Positions 31,839-42,883 of a stretch of DNA of 64,000 nucleotides are shown here, one piece after another. Where the stretch lies: assembly GCA_021234155.1 (NCBI GenBank), contig JAJEKV010000028.1, positions 5,709,637-5,773,636 on the forward strand, given 5' to 3'. The DNA comes from Isoetes taiwanensis (Eukaryota > Streptophyta > Lycopodiopsida > Isoetales > Isoetaceae). Under the pieces are notes generated by a model. The model saw nothing but the letters and a program-made list of their open reading frames with translations, ran no database searches and was not told where the DNA came from. The translations under genes were made by a program, and so were the position numbers. Position 1 is the stretch's first letter. The number at the start of each line of letters is the position of its first letter.

Positions 31839-32914
31839 CTAAAGAAAAAGGATATCTATGCAGCTGGTTAGCAGACATTTGGATTTGATGGCCAAGGATT
31901 TAGCTTCATTTTCCTCAATGTGCTTTACCTGCAGCTCCAAAACTTCCTCAGATTGTTGTAAGGCAGCATTGGTCTTGTCTGCAAATAATTTCTCTCTCAC
32001 CTCCTTTATTTGTTTGTAGATTTCATCTTTTTCTGCTTTCTTCCCCTGAAACCATTTCTTCCCCCATTCCTTTATCCATCCTTTGATCTGTTTATACTTA
32101 GATGTAAAGTTCTTCATGCATCCACTGTTTCCTAGAGGAGGAATAGTGTAAAAATAGGATTTGAAGTCCTCATTAAAATTTTCAACTGCTAGCAGAGAAG
32201 TATTCAGCTTAAAGGAAGTGTCATTTGCTTTTCTCCTGTTCATTTCATTCCTTGTTTCCAAAACTTGAGGGAAGTGATCAGAGATTGAGTTCCCAAAATC
32301 TGATGTGATTGTAGCTCCTGGGCCACATCTTGGAGAAAGGTTTTTGAATGTAAAATCTGTCAAGGAGGTAGAAAACCCTGTCATCCCATTTTCTCTTATT
32401 GCTCCAGGAGAACACTTGAGAAGAGGATGGGGACTGATACACAAAAGGGGAAATGAAATTATCCCACTTTTCCCTTTCCCCCTTTGACATGTTAAAATCC
32501 CCTGTTATCAACCAGTTGTCAGCTTGTTGAGTTTGTTGCCATGCACTCATCTCTTGCCACTGCATTTCCCTTTCCTTTGGTTCAGTAGAAGCATAGATGT
32601 TTATTATCCCGAGGTTCCCATCTACAATGTTAAGAAACACACAAGACCATCTTCCATTTGGATCACAGAAACCCCCATTTGATGTGAAGCCCTTCCAAAT
32701 TGTAGCAATCTCTCCGTTGGTTCCATTTGCTGTTATCCAGATTGAGTCACTGTCCGGATAGATCCATTTCCCAAGATTAGAAGCTTCAAAAGCAGGAAGT
32801 CTATGTTCTTGAAGAAGGAAAATATCTGCCTTCATCTCTCTTAAGGCAATTATAGCCCTCCTCCTCTTCAGGGGGGCCCTTGATGCCTCTTAAGTTCCAA
32901 GTAATGACCTTCAT
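31839..32914 (-). pseudogene. LINE ORF2, endonuclease part, cut off before RT
   Basis: The start ATG at 32914 reads MKVITWNLRGIKG, the usual opening of plant LINE endonucleases. After a frame change it continues MKADIFLLQEHRLPAFEASN, INIYASTEPKE, NWLITGDFNMSKGER and, in another frame, ISDHFPQVLE. The stretch to 31839 is a lysine-rich helical linker (WIKEWGKKWFQGKK, EEVLELQVKHIEENEAKS) as found between endonuclease and RT. No RT follows. Loss of the 3' end is unusual, as LINEs normally lose the 5' end, and points to a deletion or a rearrangement at about 31.8 kb. Confidence 0.8.
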
Positions 32915-34774
32915 TGGGATCTTCTTCGAGTATGAGTGGCCGGACCGTCCCCTCAAAGAAGTTGAATTGCCTTCTATTCTTCAATTTTATGCCCGTACCT
33001 AGTCCTGGGATGTAATAGACTTCATTGATCTTGTGTGAGGGTGAGAAAAAATCCAACTCTTTGCCAGGAGTAGGCAGAATCTGAGTTGGGGATTCTCCCT
33101 TATCTTCCTCATTCAGCCCCAGTGTTGGGGTCTGAGCAGGGTGTTCCTCATTCTGAGTTGAAGGGGTCTGAAGCAGTGGGTCTCCTCTCCTCAGGTCCTC
33201 TGGAACTGAGAATTCTTCATGAGTTTCTTGCACACAAGAAGGTTCCTTAGCCTCCTCCTTCTGTGAATCGAAAAGCTTCTGACCCAGCAGAGGTGAGACC
33301 TCAAAGAATTTTGAGCATTCTCCTATATAAATGCCATTGTTAGGCATATCTTCATCAGAGTCAGAATCAGAGACTGGGACAGGTTCATGGGGTTCCACAA
33401 TGATCCCTTTTTTTTTCCTGAGTATCTGAGTAGGGGTTGCATCAGTCTTTGGATTCCGAGAATACTCCTCCATTGGTTCTTTCATTTTCTGGATTGGGGG
33501 TTTGTTGAGAACCCTCACTTCCTGTGGAGCTGCATTTTTTTCCTCCCCATAAACTTTTTTGACCCATTCTTTATTTTCTTTCTTCTTATCCATTTCCAGT
33601 TCACGTTTCTTCTGCTGTTTCCTTTTTCTCTTAACACTTCCATTGGTGTTGCCCTTTATTACATTATCCTTTTTCTTCAAACTTGGGGTAACCCATTCTC
33701 CACCAACTGGTTCTCTTGGAGCTGCTGAAGTTAACTGTCTGGGCCTGTCTGAACCCATACAAATTCCCCCACCATGCAACCTTAACCCACAGATACTACA
33801 TGGAATTGGAAGCCCAGACCATTGTACTTTGAGTTGTTTACTTGTCCCAAAGAAATCAACATGGGATTTCTTTATGTAGGTCCAATTGAACCCAAACCCA
33901 TGGGGCTTTTTCAGGTACATTCTCAACTCCAATGTACTCCCCAACATCTTTAAAAAGGGTTTTAAAGATTTCTTCACTCCAATATACTGGGTTCAGCCTT
34001 GCATCGAGGTCCAAGCTGGATGATGCAGCTGAGCCAGATTCTGTGAGTAAAAAACAGGGCTCCATTTTTGGAAAAAGAATTGGGTATTTGCCTTGGCTAT
34101 TGTTCCTTGCCTGAGAAGGAGATTTGCAGCATTTTCATGTGCACATTCAACCATGAAGTAAGGAAATTCCAGCCAGTAAATCTTGTTGATTCTGATTTCC
34201 CTATTTAGATTTTCCAGTTCCATCTTCATTTGTGTAAGCCTTACCCCTCATGCCTCACACATCCTATAAGGGCCTTGGATCCGAAAATCCTAAGCCTATC
34301 CTTAACAGAAACATGGTTCAGAACATGTTTTTTACCTCTGAGCTCCTTCTTCCCTTCATTGTTGATCTCTGCTAGTATTGTTCTTTGTATGCCGTTCGCG
34401 TGTTCCAGGATGGGTTCCGCAATCTGAGACTGCATCTCCACCACAGTGTATCCAGCCTGTCTCCTGGTTCCGACCATTCTTTCAGCTTCGAGGTGAACGA
34501 GAAAATCTCCTACTTGAATAATCTTCACCTGTTCAGAGGAGTCCTTTTCCCCAAAAGCCCCTTTCACCAAATCTATGACCTGTTTTTGACCACGAAGCGA
34601 CAACTTTCCCAGATACTGTTCAATAACCTTTTTGTTTTCCTTAAACACATCAGCATCCACTGCCTTTCCTTGTCCTGTCCCCGGGTCACAAAATCCTCTG
34701 TCATTCCCTCTGCTTGGTAATCTGTGCCCTTGTGGGGCCTGCCCTGTCTCCATTACTTGAACCCTAAATCGCAC
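32868..34774 (-). pseudogene. LINE ORF1 with DUF4283-like domain, frameshifted
   Basis: Three overlapping minus frames make up one protein. 34774-34241 has VIDLVKGAFGEKD. 34229-33856 has YFMVECAHENAANLLL, FFFQKWSPVFYSQN and NPVYWSEEIFKTLFKDVGEY, matching the DUF4283 nucleic-acid-binding domain of plant LINE and gag-like proteins (F..W.P.F........W......P..YW). 33977-32868 has IPCSICGLRLHGGGIC, a zinc-knuckle-like segment, then a 250-residue lysine- and acid-rich tail (VSDSDSDEDMP). The last frame (369 codons) is intact and overlaps the ORF2 start by 47 bp. Confidence 0.75.
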
Positions 34775-34819
34775 TACGCTAGGCGCTCCCGCTCATGCCA
34801 AGAACCCCATAACCGTATG

Positions 34820-35076
34820 TCGTCTTCTCCACCCTCTGGGTGATGCTATCTTCTCTTTTTCATGTATTGTTGATTTTTCCTCATTACTAATCGCTCACAT
34901 CGATTTGAGTGCTTGTTGTTGTGTAGCGTGCCGGCGCTCCTCTTCTTCTCACTTTCGCTACGTGCTTTGTGACCCGACTCAACACTTGGAGGTTTCGCGA
35001 CGGCTGGGCTTATAATTTAGGAAGTTCTCTGATAGTGGGCCGGTTTTGTGTCTCTTGCGAGTCCCTTCCCAGAATC
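34820..35076 (+). repeat. D repeat, left copy (outside the left TIR)
   Basis: This shares with 47605-48128, in the same orientation, the order TTCTCCACCCT.(C)GGGTGATGC, TTTTTCATGTATT / TTTTTCATATATT, AATCGCTCACATCG / CATCGCTCATATCG, GCTTGTTGTTGTG, and the end TTGCGAGTCCCTT..CAGAAT. It is about half as long as the right copy. Its nature is unknown; it lies 45 bp outside the left terminal inverted repeat. Confidence 0.7.
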
Positions 35077-35120
35077 GCATCGATCCGAGCCATCGGATCG
35101 TCATTCTGAGCAGGGACAAA

Positions 35121-35151
35121 ACCATCATTCAATTAAATTGGGATTATGTCT
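35121..35151 (+). repeat. left terminal inverted repeat (31 bp)
   Basis: It begins ACCATCATTCAATT, includes CAATTAAATTG (itself a palindrome with one central base) and ends GGGATTATGTCT. It matches 47166-47196 in reverse complement without mismatch; similarity stops at once on both sides. Confidence 0.88.
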
Positions 35152-35369
35152 TAATTTTGGGATAAATTTTATATTGCACTTTTTTAGTAACTTTGTTAAA
35201 TTCACTTTTTTAGTAACTTTGTTGCCCTTAGACTAGAATAGACGTTAACATATAATCACACACGGGAATATAAATTCACACCTTAACTTCAAATTACAAA
35301 ATCATATATCATGAAACTCAAGTAGTACACAACTTTTATTAAAAGTGATTGATACATAGTAACTGAGAA
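35152..35369. other. subterminal non-coding stretch
   Basis: AT-rich sequence between the left TIR and the end of the minus-strand gene. It contains a short tandem ACTTTTTTAGTAACTTTGTT twice (about 35178-35222). A 3' UTR and terminator would be expected here. Confidence 0.5.
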
Positions 35370-38303
35370 TCATTTTTCCACCAACATCCCCAAGGATATG
35401 AGAACCTTATTCCTTACATCCTGAGGTATTGTAACTCTCGCTGTTTTACTAGGAATAGTTTTTGGAGTCCATGAGTACAATACGGTTTCAATGTCTAGCC
35501 AAAGATCGGGATCACTAGGATTTCTCCTCCACCTCTTTGTCCAACAATCCGAATATCTTTCTTTATCGGTGACATTACTCAACCGATGTCTTTGGACACC
35601 ACCATTCCACGCGCACCTTATTGAAGTTAACATCACCTTCTTCTTTGCAAATATCTCGAGATAGTCCATCCCAACCACCTTTGGATAGGTCTCTAGATCT
35701 GGCGGTTTTACTACTACAAATTGGTGGCACTCCACGTCAGTAGAAGGTTCATAACAATCCATGCCTAGATATTTTGGCCTATCCTTCTTAGGACCAACAT
35801 AGTGTTTATCAGATTGAGGAGGAGCATATGCCTTCACAATGCTACTAATGGTACCATCATCTTCGTCAGCACCAGCTAATGTTTTCCACTTACTTTTAGG
35901 GAACCACCCTTCCGGCGAAATTGTTTACGAGGATGTGTCTACCTCATCCAACAAGTTGATCACCTTCTTCCAATAATCTATCAATGCACGATTAGTCTCA
36001 TCTGAATTAGTTTGCCAATGCTTGATGTAGTCATTGATGCCATCCTTAGTCAAGCCCAATTGCTTGACTTCTTGATTTGGTTTTAGAGCTTTTGGTTGAC
36101 CGGGGAGGTATCATAGGCTTGCCATTTGCATCCCCTAGGCCAAATTTCTGCCCCACCTCTCCACTTCTCCTCCTGAAGGTCTCATTTTCCATTGCATGAT
36201 TGGAATCCTTCTCTCACCCAAAAAGTGAATTGAAGAGGTCTAGAATGACCTTCCATGTCGAGAGCATAACCATCCACAAAACTCTTCCAATCAGGCACTT
36301 CTTCTATGATAGATCCTATAGGAGATGGATTTGTACATCCATGAAATATTTCCAATAGCCGGGAAAGTTGGTAGCTGTCTGTGTCTCAATACATGACTAT
36401 ATTTTCCAAACAATGCATCCACATCCTCATGAGTATGTCCGGGGCATTAGGAACCCCAAATTGACTCTTTCAAAAATACCCACGGTTTGTTAAGTAGGAT
36501 AGGAAAGAAAACATCCACCTATTCTTATTTTGACCAAGCACAATTATCTAGTTGCAAGAGGAGCTTTTCGGGGCAGATCTCGAGGTTTAGCACGAGATGT
36601 TGAAGCTCCAACATGTTCATTAGGTCCATTCCTCCTAAATCTTGCCTTGCTAAACTTTTCAATACTATTAGGGTTCCATCCAACAATGCACTATGTAGTG
36701 CACGGCTAGCTGTAGGATCTGTAGGTGACCATTGTAACCCTTCTCATAGTTTCTTAAACACCTCATGATACTCCCAATGTGAAAATCTGGACCATCACTC
36801 CACAACTCTAAACCTAAAATGGCCATAATAGGTGCGAGACCGCCCATGCAATATTGCCCCGGCCATTGAAATGCAAAGGGTATGATCTTCCACATGACTT
36901 AGGAATGTACTTGAATTGTGGAAGACAAGTCTTCTGTTGGTCCATTTTATCATGTATAATACATAGATAGTTATTAGGTTCCATTGCGAGATAAGGTCCT
37001 CCACATCCAATAAGTTGATCTACATGATAGTTGATCTGTCATATGGTCCTTCATATGTTCCCTTATCTTTGCCCTTAGACTTGGTTGCACAGTCTTATCT
37101 AGTGTCTCCTTCAGGCTTAGCACATAAATTGCACTTGGCAAAGTTGTTTGAAGTTGCTATGGTCACATGCTTGAAATGCTTATTCCATAGCCTACTAAAA
37201 CGGGGTGGGATATAGAGGCCACTCCAAGTTCCCGAAGCAATGCATTTATTTCCTCTAATATGCTCTTTCCGGGTACAATGGGATGGCAATCTCTTTTCAA
37301 CAATAACTCTACCCTGTTCATCCTTCTTACTCTTATGTGGCATGTTTTTCTGCATTGAAATCCACATATCTTTCAAATATTTCCTTTGCGGCTATAGTTC
37401 TTGAGGTAGGCCTTACCGGGCCGGTGTTCCCATGCAATGCAATTTTACTACCATTTTCATGTCTCTTTTTGCGGTTATTGCCAAGAAGAGGTTGGAATTC
37501 CATGTATAGCCATCCATGCTTTTGAACATATCCACTTTCCATTCAATGGGAATCTTTTTCTTCTTTGATCTTTCATCCCGAATTGCATAGCCAAATATGG
37601 TGTACATGAAATTCCTCCCCGCTATCACACTTATGTTCCTCGATATGTAGCTCTTGCTCCCACCAACTCCTCTATTGTGAACATTCTAACACAAGAAGCC
37701 CAACAACATTCACCTCCTCTAACCTTCATCATAGCTTCAGGAGAACAATCATAATCTGACTTGCATCTTTTGGTGGGATAATGTTTGAAAGTTGGAAGTG
37801 GCCTCTTGCTACACTGTGTGAACATTGTTGACACAGGTTGGAACCTCTTGCCTCAGTTGGAACCTCTAGTTGCTTCACACAAGCTAGGCATTCTTGTTTG
37901 CCTGAACCCTTTTCCTTCCAATTGTCATATAATTTTGAGATTGCCACACCTAACCTGTCCTCCCCTAATCTTTCATCATTCTTTGCATTGATAGGATCCG
38001 CTAGAACAATAATCCCTTCTCCCTCGCCTCTGTTGCATGCATGGGATCTTGACCTTTTGTTTTTCCAATGTAATCCCGGTAGTATAAAGTACAATTTCCT
38101 TTCCTTTGGCATCATCCTTTTCATTTGAGGCCTTTTTCCTTTCCTTTGCCATCATCAACATCATTTGGAGTCTTTTCCTTTCCTTTGCCATCATGAACAT
38201 CATTTGAGGTATTTTCCTTTCCTTGGCCATCATGTTCATTAGTTGGGGATTTTTCCTTGCCTTGATCAGCATCATTAGGGGCTTTATTTTTAGCATTTTG
38301 CAT
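35370..38303 (-). pseudogene. DUF7869-type gene (putative transposase), decayed
   Basis: Pieces in three minus frames follow one another in family order. There is a repetitive charged N-terminus (38303-38121); ECCWASCVRMFTIEELVGAR (about 37700), RNFMYTIFGY (37615) and KAWMAIHGIP-like (37510); HGNTG (about 37425); then LYIPPRFSRLWNKHFKHV with FAKCNLCA (37110-37220); DKMDQQKT (36931-36955, usually DGMDQ.KT); LQLDN (about 36545); and MPGHTHEDVDALF (36406-36443). The C-terminal 155 codons (35837-35370) are open. The family is common in plant and invertebrate mobile DNA. The spaced D (MDQ), D (QLDN) and HED (GHTHED) could be a metal-binding catalytic set, which is my inference. Stops and frameshifts make this copy inactive. 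Confidence 0.65.
38112..38290 (-). repeat. coding minisatellite in the DUF7869 gene N-terminus
   Basis: About four units of 45-48 bp encode variants of DGKGKEKTPNDV on the minus strand (GQGKENTSNDVHDGKGKEKT and so on). The units are similar at DNA level (CTTTTCCTTTCCTTTGCCAT recurs at about 38145-38220). It is a low-complexity, highly charged tail. Confidence 0.75.
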
Positions 38304-38496
38304 GCCATTGACCTAGAATGCATAAAAATATATAGTAAGTTAGCATATCAAATAACCTCTCAATAACATGTTCATAAATGAAAGCCTCATATGTCTTATT
38401 CTATTTGATCATTCTATTTATATAATGGGATTCCCCAAGTTATTTTCCTCAACATTATATATAAATAAAACCCTCTACTTATTAGCCTTATAACTT

Positions 38497-38712
38497 GTAT
38501 CCTATAATAACCTTTGTAATAAATTTTAACCTTGTAAAAGGGATAACCCTTATGAGGGTTAACCTTAAAAGGTTAACTTAACCATTAAAGGGATAACCTT
38601 GGTATCCTATAATAACCCATATAATAAATTTAACCTTATTATTACAAGGGATAACCTTGGTATCCTATAATAACCCTTATAATAAATTTAACATTGTTAT
38701 TACAAGGGATAA
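38497..38712. repeat. degenerate tandem repeat, unit about 60-70 bp
   Basis: Three units carry GGTATCCTATAATAACC, ATAATAAATTTAAC and TTATTACAAGGGATAA in the same order (about 38600, 38655 and 38700), with a looser first unit from 38497. It lies just upstream of the minus-strand gene and before the divergent plus-strand ORFs, a place where transposase-binding or promoter repeats would be expected. Confidence 0.7.
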
Positions 38713-38829
38713 ACTCAGCCGGTCCTTAAAACAATTAACTTGGTGCAATAAATTTTCGCGGAAGTTATAATGGCGGTACAAAATTTTGAAAGCGATTATT
38801 ATTTCAAGTTAGCATTAGTTTTGAACTTT

Positions 38830-39440
38830 TCTCTCTCACTTTTAGCTTCCAATTCGGGCATTCGGCTTCCAATTTTCTAACTTTACGCTTCCAATTTCTT
38901 CTCGGCTTCTATTTGCTTCAATGCTGCTTCGGCTTCTATTATCTGCTTCAAACTTATTACGCTTCAATCTCGGCTTCTCGGCGTCTATCACGCTTTAAAC
39001 TTCGGCTTCTATCACTTTTTATCTGTTTTATCTGCGCTTTCGGCTTCTACAATCTGTTTTTATCTGTTTTTTTTATCTGCAGCTTCCGGAGTTTTTCTGC
39101 TTCTACAATCTTACGCTTTAGGGTTTTTGCTCAAAGGTTTTTTAGGCTAAAGGTTTCTACTCGGCTTTTACGCTTTTACGCTTTAAACTTCGGCTTCTAT
39201 ATGCTTTTCGGCTTCTATATGCTTTTTCGGCTCAATACAAGGGTTCTATACAAGGTTTGTAGGCTCTATACAAGGTTTTTCGGTTTTTGGCTTTTCCGAC
39301 TTTTGAATAACTTTGGTTTTGTGCTTAAAGCTTCTAAATTTTGTTGTTAAAAGCTGCTATTGCTTTTCTCAAATTAGGCTGCTATTGCTTTTTCTCGGCT
39401 TCTTAAGGCTTCTCGAATCACTTCTTAAGGTTTCTCGGGT
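38830..39440. repeat. pyrimidine-rich tract of CGGCTTCTAT-like words
   Basis: About 600 bp are built from recurrent words such as CGGCTTCTA, ACGCTTTA, TTCGGCTTCTAT and TATCTGTTTT, with strong strand asymmetry (the plus strand is rich in C and T). CGGCTTCT alone occurs about ten times. The open frame through it (38913-39350) is a by-product of this composition, so I do not call a gene. Confidence 0.7.
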
Positions 39441-39575
39441 TAGTATTCTTGTTATTTACATAAAGTAGTTATTTTCCATAAAGCATGTTATTTACTTTTA
39501 CATGCATCGGTTCTATTTCATATCATATCGTTCTCTATCATATCATATTACTCTATCTGTTTCTATTTCATATTC

Positions 39576-39625
39576 GATCTATGATCTTGCTCTATGATCT
39601 AGATCATAGAGCAAGATCATAGATC
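39576..39625. repeat. 50-bp perfect palindrome without spacer
   Basis: The first 25 bases, GATCTATGATCTTGC and then TCTATGATCT, are followed directly by their exact reverse complement. The axis lies between 39600 and 39601. Such a sequence can form a cruciform or a fully paired hairpin in RNA. It lies between the pyrimidine tract and the first plus-strand ORF. Confidence 0.95.
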
Positions 39626-39659
39626 TTCACTAGCTCTTTCCTCTATCTGTTCTAAATAA

Positions 39660-39830
39660 TGAACTAAAACAATGAACTAAATATTGAACTAAACAAGGAG
39701 TTATATTGAACTAAACAAGGAGTTAAACAAGGAGTAAATAAAGAACTAAACAATATCTAACGGCTTTATATTTTGAATTTCGCATTTCGCATTACGCATT
39801 ACGCATTATGTATTTTGTTAGAATAATATG
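39660..39830. repeat. short direct repeats (AACTAAACAAGGAGT and CGCATTACGCATT)
   Basis: GAACTAAACAAGGAGTTA occurs in full twice with further partial copies (39660-39750), then CGCATTTCGCATTACGCATTA is a short tandem (39780-39808). These are upstream of the 39971 ORF and downstream of the palindrome. Confidence 0.7.
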
Positions 39831-39970
39831 TTGGAATGGGAGATCGCGCTTGGCGATTTCTATTTTTGGGTTACGTTTTCCACTAGGTTAATCAAATCGC
39901 CAAAGCGCGTTTTAGTTTGGCATTTCAATTTCATACGGCTCTATACAAATCGCGCCAGCGTATGAAATAG

Positions 39971-40402
39971 ATGCGTGCTAATTACTTTTCTCGTTCTAGT
40001 GCCATGGATTTTCCTTATGCATGGACACTGGCTGGTTCAAATACACTGGCTGGTTCTAGTTCCCTGGACGACCATCAACTCTGGACCCTGTACAAGATAT
40101 TACTTGAGTGTGCTGTTCAAAACGTTCAAAGAGAGTTGGAGAATCCATTAGACAGCCTGTATCAGGGGCCATGGGTACACTTCCATCGCATCTATGGACA
40201 TATCAGACTCCTCATGCTCTTAGTAAGGCTCATGCCAACAAATAAGTACAAGGATTTGATTTATAGTATCAGGGATCGATACAACACTCTGGTTTGGAGA
40301 CTCGACATCCTCAGGAAAGATGAGGATCCTGTCATATCGGGGTGGTTCGGTGGGACTTCATGGGATTGGGCGGATGAAGTGGGCCCGACCGACATATTGT
40401 AG
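39971..40402 (+). CDS. unknown 143-residue protein inside the TIR interval
   Basis: Uninterrupted from ATG to TAG. It begins MRANYFSRSS and holds an amphipathic helical segment (LWTLYKILLECAVQNVQREL), then IYGHIRLLMLLVRLMP, IRDRYNTLVWRLDIL and an aromatic end (WFGGTSWDWAD). I recognise no family. Codon-like composition and the lack of repeats favour a real protein over a chance frame. GC-rich palindromic motifs stand just before it (39948-39962) and just after it (40415-40430 and 40473-40490). It could be an accessory protein of the element. Confidence 0.5.
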   Translation: MRANYFSRSSAMDFPYAWTLAGSNTLAGSSSLDDHQLWTLYKILLECAVQNVQRELENPLDSLYQGPWVHFHRIYGHIRLLMLLVRLMPTNKYKDLIYSIRDRYNTLVWRLDILRKDEDPVISGWFGGTSWDWADEVGPTDIL

Positions 40403-41470
40403 AGATAGAAAGAATTGGCGCTGGCGCATTTTAAGAAGAAATGTACATAACTTTTTGGAATATGAATACAAACTCGGCGCTGGCGCAATTTGCACTATAC
40501 TTTTACGTCATTAGTTTATTTTTTTTATATGCAATGTCGAAAACATTGAATCTGTGATGCCCTCCGGCCCGGTATGACCAACCCCAAGAAACTACATATT
40601 TTCATTAATGTGTAGTTTCATGGGTTTGATATGATCAAGCTAAAAGAGCATCAAAGAATACAAAATTCACAACATCACGCAGATGATATGATATATTCTT
40701 TTTTTTGAATATCCAAATATACATACCTTTTTCGGACGTTCTTTTGGCCATGCTACAAATGTGCCCACGCGCCACCTGTAGACGTATACCAGGGATGTCT
40801 TCTTGGAAGAGCCTCATCTTCATAATTGCAGTTTAGAATAGAAATCTTACAGAAACTTGTTCCAAGAGGAACACCATGACACATAGAACTTGGATTCAAA
40901 TCTTCGATTTTACACAATCCTACTCGGCGCTTCAAGTTTGCTGTTAAAAGATAGCATTCTTCTCCGACACTGATAAAGAACCAGAATGCATTGTAAAAAA
41001 TAGAGGACGAAAAATTGAGAACAAGAGAATGCATTCGAATTCACCATAGTTCAGCAGACATCGAATGGGAATTGAAGGCGGCTCGATCGAATGGATTGAA
41101 GGCGGCTCGATCGATCGAATGGGATCGAACGGATCTTGGGCGCTCTGATAGTCGATTGTTCTTGGGCGCTCTGATACTAGGAATGATCTTGGGCGCTCTG
41201 ATAGTAGGTGGCCGATTAGGTGGTAGTAGATTGCCACATATGCGTTTCTTGAAATTAATAATTAATTGTTATCTTGAAATTGCACTAAAAAGAAAAACAC
41301 AATTTAAATTTGTAAATGAGCGGGGCCAGGCGGTTAATTAAGGCGGTATAAATTTAAAAGGACGCGAATTTGAATTTACGGTTGTAAATCTGACGGCCTA
41401 GATTATGAACGCATACATATAAGTTTAAACCAAAACCCCAGTCTCATACTATCCGCACTTGCAGTTCTAT
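40403..41470. other. intergenic stretch with short tandem repeats
   Basis: There is no recognisable gene. It contains GGCGCTGGCGC motifs (40415, 40473), a tandem of AAGGCGGCTCGATCGAATGG (41076-41123, the second copy with an extra ATCG), and three units of CTTGGGCGCTCTGATA (41133-41210). Immediately before 41471 the sequence resembles a 5' leader. A 108-codon frame (41015-41341) runs through the tandems and is probably not real. Confidence 0.5.
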
Positions 41471-42176
41471 GGCGTCTAGAGGATCTCGGCCGCGTAGCGG
41501 CGTATTTGGTAGAGGTGGGCGACAGCCCAAAGCACAAATCCCAAGCCTGGAGGCTGCTGAACAAGCAGAAAGTTTTGATCCAACAAGCGCCTCAGGTAAT
41601 TGATCTGTTTTTGTTTTGTAATTGATTTCTGTGTCCCTTTTATTGTTAGGTTTCTAGGATGTTTTTCAACCTGTGTATTTTCTGTGTATGCGTGTCTCTG
41701 TGTATTGTCTACCTTTCATATTGTTTTTATGTGTCATTTTCTTAACGCTTTTACTACCTTGTTTTGTGTGTTTTTGTTATAATCTTCTCCTTTACTCCGA
41801 TATGTTTAAAGTTGGAACAATTCTCCATTTTGTATAATGTAGACCGTGTAAGTCTTTATACGTATTCTCAGTTCTTTTGACAAGTCTTTTTTTTGTAGCC
41901 TAGTATGTCTCTTATAAAAGAGAAGTGTCACGTAGGTCCCCTCTAAGAACGGCGCTCGGTTGCGATTTATAATTATGAGTGGTTTTGGTTGTCTGCTACT
42001 TTCCCTGTGTACAATTTATGTTTTTGAAAGTAAGGCGTCTATGAAAACGAGCTCGGCGCGATTTCATTACTCACCACATGATTGTAACTTTCAGGATCTT
42101 CTAAAAATGTGAAAAGAAAAAGCAAAGCCTTGCGCGAGGGTCGAGGGACATCCGCACGAAAAACCAAGAACGGATG
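41471..42176 (+). CDS. two-exon ORF of unknown function (R/G-rich, nuclear-like)
   Basis: Exon 1 (41471-41595) reads MASRGSRPRSGVFGRGGRQP and ends in FDPTSAS at CTCAG|GTAATT. After an intron of about 500 bp rich in T, exon 2 starts at TTTCAG|GATCTTC (about 42094) and reads GSSKNVKRKSKALREGRGTS, then ARKTKNG and a stop. The reading frame joins in phase. The start context and basic composition suggest a nucleic-acid-binding protein. After the stop other frames look coding (DEDVSIADLAA), so a frameshift may have shortened it. Confidence 0.45.
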
Positions 42177-42580
42177 AAGATGTATCGATTGCAGATTTGG
42201 CTGCGTTGTGACCATTGGCAATCTGGCCGAAATAATGAAGGCTCGAGGTAGAGCCTCCATGTCGAAGAAGATCTACGGAGGGGCTCGAATGGTATGTGGA
42301 GATCTTCAAGACTAGCGGAAAAAGACAGATCTGATTTTCATGTCTAGAGTTAAGAAGCAGATCAAATGAAGAAACAAGGTATTCGATCACATGCGAAGAA
42401 ACGGGGCGATTCTTACCGTTCCGTGTATTGAAGCGGTCGAAAAAAATAAAAAGTATTGAAGAAGTTAAATTCTTTGAGTGCTAGTTCCTTTAAAGAGAGG
42501 CGCCCTAAGAAGCGGATGAGGCCGCAGATAACCTCTTCAAATTTGGCATTCAGGTGGTGATCTATTGACACCAAAAAAAT
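42177..42580 (+). other. decayed coding-like stretch
   Basis: Several frames show short coding-like pieces (for example DEDVSIADLAA and then RLEVEPP and EETGRF) that may link the two-exon ORF to the next open piece. Stops interrupt all frames. No family is recognised. Confidence 0.35.
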
Positions 42581-42799
42581 ATGTCAAGGTCTCATTTGAG
42601 AAGAGCAATCGATACAAGGCCGTCAGCTAGTCTGTACCTACAAGCTTTAAAGGAGAAGGAAGATGCAAGTTCTAGAGCCAGGGAAACACCAGACGTTCTA
42701 GGCATTACAGATATGACTAGTGATGATGACAAGGCGAGACAGTTAGAGGCCATGAGCAAACTCAAGAAATATCTTCGACAAGTATCCAGCGGGCCTTAG
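42581..42799 (+). CDS. open piece of 72 codons, unknown
   Basis: It reads SRSHLRRAIDTRPSASLYLQ, then ALKEKEDASSRARETPD and DDDKARQLEAMSKLKKYLRQ, with likely helices. It is probably one exon or fragment of a longer element-encoded protein together with 42884-43266. No family is recognised. Confidence 0.35.
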   Translation: MSRSHLRRAIDTRPSASLYLQALKEKEDASSRARETPDVLGITDMTSDDDKARQLEAMSKLKKYLRQVSSGP

Positions 42800-42883
42800 C
42801 TTCACGCATCCTATCCATGTCGACGAGGCTTTTCAGTCCACGAAGGCTATGTTTGTATTGAGAAGATTTGACAAGCGACCTTA

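Noticed and set aside
33387-33879. Phenylalanine-rich plus-strand ORFs
   Set aside because: Antisense to the lysine-rich tail of LINE ORF1; an effect of poly-lysine codons.
38913-39350. 145-codon plus-strand ORF
   Set aside because: It runs through the CGGCTTCTAT word repeat; the phenylalanine- and leucine-rich content reflects base composition.
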